Shown here: positions 33,844-45,674 of the stretch, piece after piece
Layout: every line of letters begins with the position of its first letter
Position numbering within the stretch: the stretch's first letter is position 1
Assembly (NCBI RefSeq): GCF_047511655.1
Contig: NC_133398.1
Span: 111,306,332-111,370,331 of the forward strand
Origin: Castor canadensis
Taxonomy: Eukaryota > Chordata > Mammalia > Rodentia > Castoridae
DNA: 64,000 nucleotides
Reading direction: 5' to 3'
The notes under the pieces: model-generated
What the model saw: the letters and a program-made list of their open reading frames with translations, nothing else
Told to the model about the DNA's origin: nothing
Databases searched by the model: none
Translations under genes and position numbers: made by a program

Positions 33844-35735
33844 CTAAAAGTCTAATCTACTCAAACAATAATTCAAAGATATTTTAAATTAAGTTGACCT
33901 ACTTGTGAACTTAATTAAATGTCTTCTAATATTTTTTCAAAAAAGTGCATTTATGTATACTTTCTCCACTCTAATGATTTAACAATATCCCAATGAATTT
34001 CTTCTGAAAATTTGAGTATATCCAGGTATTTGCATCATGCTTTCATTCTTATTCAGAAAAAATAGTGATGTGATTTTCTTTGGCAGTCCTAACTGTCTCC
34101 AACTTTTCTAGAATATAGTTCTAATAGTTTAAGTCTTCATGATATCAAAGAAAATCAAGTTGGTGCCAGATTACTTTGGCCAGGAATGACAAATCTATTT
34201 AAGTAAATATTTATGTCAAAGTCAATGCAGTTGAAGAAGAAACTCCTTAAATATTTTTCACTGTTGAGGAAATGTATACTGAGATTATTTAAAAGATTTT
34301 TTCAAGTAGCATTAACAAATACGCAAAATGAAATTAAAAAACTGACCATTGCATACTTAAGTTGAAAAAGAGGATAAAAATTTGGTCACATAAATGGATC
34401 AATATTCAACATACAAAAATAACAAAATAATGATGTCACAAATAACACAGATTAATTTGTTAGGTCTATTGATGCTTTCTGGTTCAGTATCTTTTATTAA
34501 ATTGAGTGTATCAACATTCAATCTGCATCTGTTCACAACTGTTATCTCTTCTTGATGTGTTCCTTTACCAATATAAAATTACCTTTATGTAAACTGACTA
34601 ATTTTCATAATAATAAATTCAATTTAATTTATAGTTTTTAATCTGCTTTTTCAGATATGAGTACAGGTCCTCTTGCTTGCTTTTCAGCATCACATGCTTA
34701 GAACTTTATTTTCCATCCTTTAGATTTAAGCTTATGTTTGTCATTGCCACTAAAGTGCATTTGGGCAACCAATAATAGGGTCAGTTTTTTTAAAAAAGAC
34801 ATTCGGTCACTACATGTCTGTTGAATGGAGAATCTAGCCAAATAATTTTCAGATTTATTATTTACAGTTATGTAGTAACTTTCCTACTCCTACAGTTTTC
34901 TCTGGACAGGATACCAAGGGTTTTATATCATTCCAGATCATCTTCAGCAATATTTTTCTTCTCTCCTGTAGTCTCCTGGGCTCTTTCTCTGTCTCCAAAG
35001 TGTTTCCAGGATATATTTTATAACACACAATGCAATAAATCAAAGGATGGAGTGGGTCCAGGACATGCTATAAAATGTTTACCTACTCTTGTGGCTTTCA
35101 CTGGGCCCAACATATCTCTGAAATTTCAACAGTCTATGACAAAACAAAATTTGTTAGAAAATTAGAAAGTGTTAGAAAAAATATTACTAGAAAACAGCTA
35201 GTTCAACAATTGGCTTCATCTTGCTGATAAACACTGATTAAATGCAGATTATGAGGTCAATACAGAATTTAAGTTTCTCATACCCAACGACAAAGAATAT
35301 CAAGGTGACAATAGGTAACTTGTGTGATGACTCACAAACAACCCCTAGCAAATATATAATCAGTGGAAAAAGTAAATATGGAAGGAAAATCTTTCTTAAA
35401 ATGTATCCATTATTTTTGGAAACATATTCAGATTAATGAGAAAACAAAAAACTTGTGGGTTGTCAAAAACATAATATTCACTGTGTAAGTGACAAAAATT
35501 GAAAATCTAAGCCATTACTTTTTTGAGAAAAAAGGAAAAATATCCAATCATATAAATTATGCAGTAGTAAACATCACTAATATAAACCACAAATACTGAA
35601 CAAAAATAAAAATATACTAAGGGTATAACAACCTACAGAGACTCTACTGGAATGCTCACCAGACAGGAAAATTTAAACCCCCTAGCAGTAGAGAAGTGGA
35701 AAAACAGTTTGCATGATCACAAAAAAAAATAGCAT
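33844..35735. repeat. AT-rich repeat-family sequence
   Basis: This carries the segment 'ccaggaatgacaaatcta' at 34,180-34,197, related to segments at 21,606, 38,063, 39,451 and 42,250. A segment 'actctactggaatgctcacc' near 35,640 pairs with one at 39,711. The frame at 34,821-35,165 (114 aa) has no recognisable motif and I do not call it a gene. Confidence 0.5.
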
Positions 35736-36647
35736 GTGTGGGGAGCAGAGTAGCAGAAGCCTATTAGGACATTAGCACTGTTTTACTCAATGTTCTGTAG
35801 GCTGAGTTTGGCACAGCCCCAGCCACAGAATAAGGCTAGAGTAAGATGCAAAGCAGCTACTTTTCCTAAGATGTTTATGTCAAATAATCTATAGGATGTG
35901 AGGCTTTTGGATGTGGGAGGATTTTTGGATGAAGGGAGATTTTTAATGGGGGGTTTTTGGCTGAAGGGAAATACTATTGGGAGATTGCTGGGGGAAAATG
36001 AATTGCAGAATGGAGGATTACTGAAGGTAAAAGCATTGCTAAAGGTGAATACCTAACAAGTCTGAGGGCTTAGACTTTAAGAAAGCTGAAGAGAAAGCAT
36101 GGGACAGTGCAAGTCTGGGTGCAAAGACTTTAAGAATGATATGATTAAGAAAAGCTAAGAAAAAGTATAAGGCAGTGCAAGTTTAAGGAAAGACACTTTA
36201 AAGAGAGAAAAGACTTTAGAAGTTTGGTTTTAAAGAATAGAAAGAAAAAAGACTTTAGAAGAAGGTTTTAAAGAACTCAAAAGGTGTAAGGCCTTAAAGA
36301 ATAAAGATAGAGAAAAGCAGAGTAAATGAAGAGAATAATAGGGAAAAGAAGCAATGGAGTACTGTGCATCTGCATCCAAGTGCCTACCACACCTAGTCCC
36401 AACTTTCTATCTGTCTACCCTTTGTCCTTTCTGCATCTCCTGTTGCCTCCAGTTAGGCACAGTTAGGTTCCATAATAACAAGGGAGTGAGAAAAAGCTTG
36501 CTTCATTCTTCCAGCCCTGAGTATTCAAAGACTGTCAGCAAAACTAAAACTATGAAGGTAGCTTCAGACCTCAGCAAAAAATGTCCACAAATTGAGGGCC
36601 ATATTTTAATGTGACAGAAGATGCCCAAACAGGAAACACATTCAGCT

Positions 36648-36650
<3 letters not shown>
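35736..36650 (+). other. GA-rich, internally repetitive element, possibly LTR-related
   Basis: This starts 'tgtggggagcagagtagcag', which looks like the 5' end of a class II-type LTR. Next is a stretch with repeated 'ttttggatg'/'ttttggctgaaggga' units (35,900-35,990), then a purine-rich part with many variants of 'aagactttaagaa' (36,070-36,300). A frame at 36,354-36,614 has no recognised product. There is no matching copy in the window and no clear flanking duplication. Confidence 0.35.

Positions 36651-36704
<54 letters not shown>
36651..36704. repeat. (GA)n microsatellite
   Basis: This is about 27 uninterrupted GA dinucleotides ending the purine-rich element. Confidence 0.98.
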
Positions 36705-36708
<4 letters not shown>

Positions 36709-39700
36709 AATTTATTTAAAAACATATGAAGAAAACAGACAACAGACTCTCAGATATTACAGAAGAAAACAAAAAGTTTTAAGTTAAGAAAAAAGAAAAG
36801 TAAAGTGTGAGAAATTAGAAAATGTGGTAATAGTCTGATAAAGTAGAGGTTAAATAGACTATTAATAAAAATATGTACACATACAAATGTACATTTTCTA
36901 CTTATTATTGTAAATATAATGATTTCCAGAGCAGAAATCATATTATTTTATATGGTCCCCAAGTGGATGGCATTTTTGAATTGTCATTTTAACTCTCTAT
37001 AAAATTTTATTTGGATATCAAATTTTATTTCTAAAAAACTTATCTCCATATAAATGGTAAGAAATGATGAATGTCAAATTATTCATGATGGAAAGAAAAG
37101 TCCACTTCAGTCACTAGATTATAGATGCAAGTGACTATTATCACTATATACTAGAAAAGAATAAGATATTTCAGAAAGAATCAACAAAAATCTAGCTGAC
37201 ACCATGGTGAATTAATTATTAAGGAAATATACAAATGCCTTGATATACTTAAATATTTAACAGAATATGGCTTGTAATATCTGATAGATGTCTCCAAAGG
37301 CAAGTAAATGTTCAGGATGTGACAACTTGCCTTTTGTTCACAATACACATGAAGATGACAAGGATGTTTTTGAATTTGAGGCATTTTCAGAACTGCCAAC
37401 AGACCTTGTAAGAAGTTGAAGAATTGTTGCAAGCATCAGGATGGCTCTAGCCTAGGACATTAAATTGCTACCCAAGTGCTGATACACGTGTACCAAAATC
37501 AAAGGAAAATTCATTCAGACATTAAACTAGCAATTATTTTTTGGTGAAAAAGTTAAAAATCAGGAGTATGGATTCAGAAGAGTTAAAGAAAGTGAAAATT
37601 CTGTACTTGTAGAAACGTATATATGAAACAGAAAACAGTTCTTTTAGACACTAAGTTATAAATTGTCCTTTGTTAAAAGTATAAAATAAATAGTAATGTG
37701 GTTGGAGGTATAAGAAAATTGGAATTGTTCATGGGAGTACTGAAATAACTATTAAATTTTGAGTATGAAAATAAGATAAAATAATGGAAGACATATTAAA
37801 ATTATGTTCCCCACAGCCTAAAGGAAAGATTATGTCTAAGTCTACAGGCTTGATCCTGGGAAATTTTAACATACAATAAGCCTGGAATGGTATAGGAATC
37901 CAAAAAATGAAACAATAAAAAAAATTACAGGGCAATTATAAATTATTAGCCTGATCTCAACTGACTCTTAAATGCTATTGTATTTATGGTTACCATGGTA
38001 ACAAAGTAATTTAAGAAAATTTCAAAGATCACAATGACAAAGTTATGACAGGTTACTTATGTCAGGAATTGCAAATCAGTTTTTGCAAATATGTACACAA
38101 TGGGTAATATAAAGATAGAAAAAAGCAGTTTTCAAAATACATTCCACTATTCATGGAGAGTATATTAATATTAAAGACAAGGAAATAAAAATTTCAAAGT
38201 GGCAAATGTGTAAATTTATTATGCATGAAATATACTATTTTGTTTGAAAAAACAAACAACACATTTTGAGGAAAAAAATTCCATTACATATGTTAATCAA
38301 TACTGCCAAGCACATAAGAAATATAACAAAGCAAGGATACCTAAGGTAGACTTCTATAACATTCATTAACTAAGATCAAATATAAATCCAGCACAAATTC
38401 AGAAAAGGTAAATCATTCTTTCCTTGGTAGTTTTCAAAACCAGACCTGAGAATATAATGGCTACCTGGAAAACTTAATGTGTGGTGGAGTTTTCAAACCT
38501 CAGGTTGAAAACACCAAACAAGGTCAACAGTTCAATTTTCCAGAATGACCCTAGACAAGCATAAAAAGTGTTCATAGAGATAGACTAAAATTCATAAAAA
38601 GAAAAAAGAAAAATGAGCATGCAGATGTTAGAGTAAAAAATGCATAAATATGAAAATATTAAGAAATTATTAATTTTCAAGAAGACACAATAGAATGAAT
38701 AATTGTCAATAATGGCTTTAAAAGGAATCAATTTGAACATTCTATCAACCAAATACTGTGGACACATGATACACACTTAACATGAAGTTAAATTTTCAAT
38801 GCAAAGTTGCTCTTTGAGAAGGTCAAAATTCTTGTTCTCATAGTTCTATTTTAGGAAGTTTCAACAGAATATCTGAGAGTGGTGTCTATTTTGAATTTTA
38901 TCTTTCATTAATAAAGAAGTAATTAATTTTTAAAAAATGAAAACAACTGAAATGTAAAAGATAAAACTCACTGACATGGCTTAGAAATTATTACAGAGAG
39001 ATTCTTATACCTAAATATGATATACACATTTTCTCATGAGAAACATTTTGTAAAATAAAGTCAACATAACCAATGTAAAAGCTTGGTGGGAAGAGATAAT
39101 AAGCAAATCTTGTTCTCCCCTTGCATATGAACAGGACAAAAATTTGGATGGAGCAGTTATATATTGAGTAGGCTGCATGGTAATGTTAAAAAAGTAAACA
39201 TTATGCAGTCAATTCCAAAAATTGAAAAAGAAAAGACAGATATTATAAAGCTTTGAAGATTAATTTAAATGCCATAGAAATCTATAAAGTTTAGCAAAAC
39301 TATGTTATGTGGAAAAGGCAAATTAATAGTGTGGTTAAGTGGTTACAAAGCATGGAGTAGTTGAAAGCTTGCAAGACAAAATAGAATTTTGAGGAAATTT
39401 CAGACATGACAAACACAAAGAAAATCAATTTAGCAACAGGATAGCAATGCCAGGAATTGCCAATCTAAGAGAATATTATCACAAAGACATAAATTTAAAA
39501 GAAAATTCCTAAAACTACATTTCAAAATTAGTTGCAAAAATTATATTGAGAAGATAACAAAATTACTGAAGCAGAAACAATAACATATATATGTGATACA
39601 TAATTGAAAAATTAAACATTGCATTTTAATGGAAGAAATGAAAATATTCTTGATATAAATGAATTAAAAACAAAACATACAGAAAATAATAATTTTATTA

Positions 39701-40234
39701 GAATGCATAAACTCTACTGGAACTATCATAAGATAGGAAAGGACTTAAACCCACTGCCAATAGACTAAAGGAAAATATTTTTTCTCAGACCATAAATGGA
39801 CAGATTAAACTAAGTTGGTTTTTGTACACAGACATTATCAAGGAAACAGAATATGAAGATAGATTTGGTCTTCATGATGAAAAGTCCAAAAGAAAGATCT
39901 ACATTTCCATGTGTTGTGATGGTGAGGAATGTTATAAAAAATATGTCCATAGAGATATATTGAAATTCATGAAAAACAAAGAAATAAGGAACTCAGATAT
40001 CAGAGAACAAGCTACATTGGTATTAATATGAAAAAATGGCTAATTGTAAAGAAGATTCAATGAAATGTAAAATTTTGTACATGGACTGAGAGAAAAAGAA
40101 CAACTCACTTGCTCTATATTTTAGAAAAGAAGGAAAACAGTAAGATGGAATGAGTACAAACTCCATTTCCACACTCTAAAATAATTATTAAAAATATGAC
40201 TGTACCTAAATAGAATATATTATAAATATGTTAC
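36705..40234. repeat. AT-rich repeat-family sequence
   Basis: No gene is seen. This holds module-like segments at 38,063-38,077 ('caggaattgcaaatc') and 39,451-39,465 ('caggaattgccaatc'), the 0.3 kb repeat b (38,820-39,140), and the 39,711 partner of 35,640. Frames are short and A-rich. Confidence 0.5.
38820..39140 (+). repeat. 0.3 kb direct repeat, copy b
   Basis: This is the partner of 30,020-30,330. It lies outside the two main duplications, so it shows a further, separate relationship between the two halves of the spacer. Confidence 0.85.
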
Positions 40235-40757
40235 ACTAAGGGGAGGTTACATGTGAGAGAAGGATGGTAAAAGAAGGAAGGTAAGAACGTGAATATGATC
40301 ACTCAATATAAGAATGAGTGTAGAATTTTAAACCTGTTGAAATCACCAGGGACTGAGGGAGAAAGAAGAAAAAATAGAAGAGATGAACCAAGTTGAGTTA
40401 TAATACATAAGTACCTAAAAATATCGTGAGGAAGCTCCCTGTATAGCTATCTTAAACAAAAATGGTATTTTTTTCTTTTACATAATTGGGGAACAGGATG
40501 GTGAAACAGCTCTCTCTATTTTTGGGGGGTTGTAAGTACCAGTGGGAAGGGGGAGGATGTGGGAAAATAATGAAGTAAGGTGAATGTATGAAAAATACCC
40601 AAATATACATTTACATAAATGGAAAAATTCCAGGAATGTGTGAGGGGAGGATAAAAGAGAATGATGGAGGAGATGAAGTCAAGTATGAAATACTTAATAT
40701 ATTGTAATAACCTTTGTAAATGCCACAATGTACCCTCAGCACAACAATAAAAAAGTG
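40235..40757 (+). mobile_element. L1 3' UTR fragment
   Basis: This is sense L1 3' UTR: 'gtaaaagaaggaaggtaaga', 'aacctgttgaaatcaccagg', 'agctccctgtatagctatct', 'ccacaatgtaccctcagcac', 'aacaataaaaaa'. It is an independent copy, distinct from the ones at 21.0 and 41.7 kb. Confidence 0.88.
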
Positions 40758-41399
40758 TATCATGATATTCCAAGTAACATTGCCAAAACATTTGAGTGTT
40801 GAAAGTGAATTATCAGGTTGTCATAAGCTAAATTATAATCACAGTTCACAAAAAGTACACCTGGGAGGAGCTAGTGATCTCAGAAGAAAATCTCTTAAGA
40901 ACCAAAGCACATGTCCAAAGCACTAGCATTGGCCTAGCCAATGATAATTGAATTTTTACTCAATTTCTGAAATATGTATAGGCAAAAAAAAGGAAAAAAA
41001 ATCCTTTCAGATGATGATATAAAGTGTCCTGTGTTGAAATAATTAAAAATCAGTAAGTTGAACAAATCAATAACATATTGAGAAATGGGTCTGAGAGTGC
41101 TGAAATAATAATACAAATTGATAAAATCATGAAAAAATACTAAAGGATGCAGTCAAAAATTACACTGCATAAAGATCCTGAGGAAAGCCGTGTCTAAATG
41201 TGTGTGTAGACCTAAAAATTTCAAGAGTGGAGAATCACTCCTAGACAGTGTAACAATAAATTATATTATTTGTTGTATCACCTGGCTGCTAAAAGTGTGT
41301 ACAGAAAAGTTCCAGGGCAATATAGAGTTTTTGTCATTTCACACATCAAATGACAATTAGCTACCTGAAGGAATGTAACTCAGGTGACAGTAAAGACAC
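40758..41399. other. AT-rich spacer, no gene seen
   Basis: No gene or clear repeat is recognised between the two L1 3' ends. Confidence 0.45.
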
Positions 41400-42215
41400 C
41401 TGCATACCCATGATTATTGCTGTTTACTCACAGTAGCTTAAGCTATGGATCCAGACAAGATGACCTACTGATGGAAGGGATTCAGAAAATGTGGAATTCA
41501 TGTACAATGGAATTTTATTCAGCTATTAAGAAGAATAAAATATTGTCATTTGCAGGTAAATAGATGGAACTAGAAAACCTAATCTTATGTGACATTAACA
41601 AGGTTCACAAATCCAAATGTCACATGTTTCTCTACTATGCAGAAGATAGACCCAATTCCAATATAAGCAATATTATGGAAAACACATCACACCAAGGAAA
41701 ATCACTAATGGGAGATGGAAGAAAAAAGAAGGAAGTTAAGAAGGTGAATATAGTTGATATACCCTCTATATAAGAATGAATATAGAATATTTAAATCTGT
41801 TAAAATCAACATAAGAATAAGACCAAAGTAGAAAAGGAGGAAATAGAGGGGATGAACAAATTCAGGTTAAAGTATATATATATATGTGGAACTATCACAG
41901 TGAAGCTTCCTGTATAGCTACATTATACAAGTGAAAATGTCTTTTTTTAAAAAATGGAGAACAGGAAGGTAAAACTGGTGCTGTCTGGGTCTTTGCACTT
42001 TGAGAGGGAAGATGTATGGAAAGGATGTAGGAAGGGGATTATGGTGGAAATATTATGCACTCATATGTGAAATGTTAAAACTGTTCAATGAATGAGAGAA
42101 GGGGGAATAAAGGTGAATGACGGAGGGAATGAATTCAACTATGATGTATTGTACTGTATTGTAAGAACTTTGGTAAATTTCACAATGAAACCTCAGTACC
42201 ACAATAATAGAAAAG
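41400..42215 (+). mobile_element. L1 3' end with ORF2 C-terminus
   Basis: The ORF2 C-terminal segment is readable (C-T-M-E-F-Y-S-A-I-K-K-N near 41,505, then K-W-M-E-L-E-N-L-I-L near 41,555). It is followed by the full 3' UTR to the A-rich tail at about 42,215. The part from 41,673 on is shared with 21,033-21,582, so the duplication breakpoint cuts this element. Confidence 0.9.
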
Positions 42216-45036
42216 GTCCAAATATGATATTTTGTCACATGCTATCTATCAGGAATTACCAATGTACTAAGCTAATACTTGATCAAAGGGAGACATAAAT
42301 TTAAGAGCCAACTCTTTTCTGAATACCTTCTAATATTTAACAATATAAAATGAGATTAAAGATATTAAACGTCCTTTCATGGCTTTGGAATGTTATGTTG
42401 CCTAACACCTAAATGTTTGTACTAACTTTATAAATATTGTGATAAATACTGCATTGATTACATTATTTAGGTAATCTGGAATTTTCCCATCTTTATAAAT
42501 TTTCATTTTAATAATCTATTTTGAGTAGTTTTTCTTACAATCCTTATTCTATATTATGTCCTTTAAAATATTCATTTTTATGTCTTTATAAAGACAATAT
42601 TTTTCTTGCTTTCAGATTACATATTTTGTAAGTCTTTTATACCACATCCTAGGCTCATGCTGATGGTGAGTACATGAAGACATCATAGTTTAATTACACA
42701 TTGCATGTTCAAATCTTACTGAAATTACACATTTTCCTATTAACTTTCATCTACCTACTCTTTAATAACCATATTAGGCCTCTGTGACAAGGTAATATAT
42801 TTTTCTTATTCTCTATTATTGTTGAATTTCAAATTTATCCCTGAATTTTGATAAATACTGCTTATTATAACTACTTAATTTTATCAACAATTTTTGATCA
42901 TTCTCATATATGATGAATGAAGTTATTAATATCTGTCTTCTGGAATTTCTTTGATTTTCCATGCAATTTTAATAATTCCTTTTTATCAGACTCTCATATT
43001 TCTATTAGTATTTTTTACTTCTTCATAATAATGTTTTTCAATCTCAACATTTCATTCTGTAGTATATAAATCTCTTTTTGTTTGAATTTATCTTCAAATT
43101 TATAACTTTTACTCATGGAAATCTTTAATATCTTAATTTAGGCCTATACAGGGACTGTGAAAATGTGCCCAAATTGGTTTGATTTTTCATTTGGGGATAA
43201 ACATTTCCAGTCCACTTTTCTAACATTGTTCTGGTGAAATCTAACTACCCAGTGATTAGGAATCTTCTTAAAGGTGTCTGGTAATTAATATTCTGCAGAT
43301 AAGAGATTTTCTATCATTTCTAAATATTTATGCAAAATTAAATCTATAAATGACTTTTGGAAGTTTAATTAGAATATATCTATTTGTTATTTGTTCCTTT
43401 ATTAGTGTCCTAATACAAAGTGATTGTTGCCTTTTGGATGCTTTCAGTTTAAGTGTTATATCCATTTTACAACATTCTCACATATATACTTACGACTACA
43501 TTTGATCCTCTAAATTATTTCTCAACCCTTTCCTCAGAATGTTTATGATCTAATATCAAAATGTCACATTTTATTTGCTTTAAATTTATTTGCCTTAAAA
43601 TTATGCAAACAATTTAAATTTTATACCATTAATTAGGATCATTCCATCACTGGGAGTATGAGCTCATATTGTTTTGCTTTCATTTAAATGTCAGAAACTC
43701 TCACAATTCTGTTGTTATAATAAACTTCATGCAGGCTCAATAAGATCCAGCTTGGGGAAGAATAATAGTTTCCCTTTACAGGTATCCTATTTTAAAAAAG
43801 CATTTCCTGGATTCCTGCTACAATGTAACTTTTCCTTGAACTTTGAAAATTGCAGTAGATATTTTTTCTATGTTTTGGCATTTCCTTTATGATTTTTTGG
43901 TTATATGATGAGTTGATTGCTTAATGAGTGTTTGCTGGTACTATCTGCTTACCACTCTTTCCCTCATGTATTATTTTAGTCTTTCATTGTTCCTGTCAAC
44001 TAATCATGGTTTATCTTTGTATTCACAATATATTTTACTTTAATATCTGAAAATATATACACATTTATATATTTATTCATATCTATTGTTAACTTCTGTA
44101 AATCCTTTATTTCTTATACTAGTCAAAATTTTCTGCAGACTACATATCCATCTTAATTCATTTTATTTTTATGAATGTAGAAACTTCCACAAACTTTTGT
44201 TTAGTCCTGGTAAGAGTCAAATTGTCAGACAGCATTTTAGGTCTCAGTTTAAAAATGCACCCTGTCCAGATTACATGTTTTCTCTCTGCTTGTCTTTTAT
44301 AGATTTTAACTGAATCCCTGAGTTTCACCAGTCCCAGTAGATTATATCTAGGTATTGGCACCTTATTTTCATAATTATTTGGGCATATTTACTTGTGGTG
44401 GAATGATTATTTGATTTGTCTTCTAGATTCTTTTTTGTTTAAATTGTAATTTAGTTAGCTACTTTCAGTAGTCTTTTATATATACTTATCACTTTACATT
44501 GACTGTATGAAATTATTTTCTTATCTCATTAATCACAATGTATTTTCTATCCAGATATGAGTATTCATTCTTTTCTGATTAATGTCCATCATTATTACAC
44601 TAATTTAGTCCTAACCTGAGAGTAGGAATATGTAACCACCTTTGTTGTCTTTCTCCTTCTGAAGTGAGACTCTCATTAAGAATTTCAGTTGTGCTGGAAA
44701 CCTTTCTGGGTGCAGAGTTGAGCTATCATCTTAGAATAATATTTTCTTTTCTGTGAGTTTGGGGATATAGTTTATCTGTGACTTTGTAAAACTTTAACAA
44801 ATATTTCCAAGCCATGATTTTTATCTATTTGTAATCTGTGTATGTTATATTTTAATTTAAATATTCAATTCTGAAATTGTTTTTGTGTTTTTATACTACT
44901 TGCAATGAACGTTTAAGCATATATTACCATATATACTTTTACTTTTCTTATTAAAGAGAAATTATTTATTTTCTTTCTATAATCAGTCTTCATATGTTCT
45001 TTATGATAATGTTTTTGTTCCATTTTGTTATAATAA
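42216..45036. repeat. AT-rich repeat-family module B (copy 2)
   Basis: This is the partner of 21,583-24,394. Marker segments are at 42,250-42,262, near 43,690, and at 44,549-44,563. No gene is seen. Confidence 0.65.
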
Positions 45037-45661
45037 TTTTTTTTCATTTTTCTTTTATTATTCATATGTGCATACAAGGCTTGCTTCATTTCTCCCCCCT
45101 GCCCCCATCCCCTCCCTTACCACCCATTCCGCCCCCTCTCTCTTCCCCCCCAATACCCAGCAGAAACTATTTTGCCCTTATTTCTAATTTTGTTGTAGAG
45201 AGAGTATAAGCAATAATAGGAAGGAACAAGGGTTTTTGCTGGTTGAGATAAGGATAGCTATACAGGGCATTGACTCATATTGATTTCCTGTGCATGGGTG
45301 TTACCTTCTAGGTTAATTCTTTTTGATCTAACCTTTTCTCTAGTACCTGTTCCCCTTTTCCTATTGGCCTCAGTGGCTTTAAGGTATCTGCTTTAGTTTC
45401 TCTGCATTAAGGGCAACAAATGCTAGCTAGTTTTTTAGGTGTCTTACCTATCCTCACCCACTCCCTTGTGTGCTCTCGCTTTTATCATGTGCTCATAGTC
45501 CAATCCCCTTGTTGTGTTTGCCCTTGATCTAATGTCCACATATGAGGGAGAACATACGATTTTTGGTTTTTTGAGCCAGGCTAACCTCACTCAGAATGAT
45601 GTTCTCCAATTCCATCCATTTACCAGCGAATGATAACATTTCATTCTTCTTCATGGCTGCA
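45037..45661 (-). mobile_element. L1 3' end inserted after the direct duplication
   Basis: This is antisense L1 3' UTR plus the last part of ORF2, beginning with a T-run and the C-rich block. It is bounded by 'tttgttataataa' at 45,024-45,036 and 45,662-45,674, a perfect 13-bp target-site duplication. Copy 1 shows the unoccupied site ('ttttgttataatcattt' near 24,393). The insertion landed at the tail of the older antisense L1 that follows it. Confidence 0.93.
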
Positions 45662-45674
45662 TTTGTTATAATAA

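Noticed and set aside
34821-35165. The 114-aa frame as a gene
   Set aside because: There is no motif or paralogue. The opposite strand is equally open over part of it, and it lies in AT-rich repeat-family DNA.
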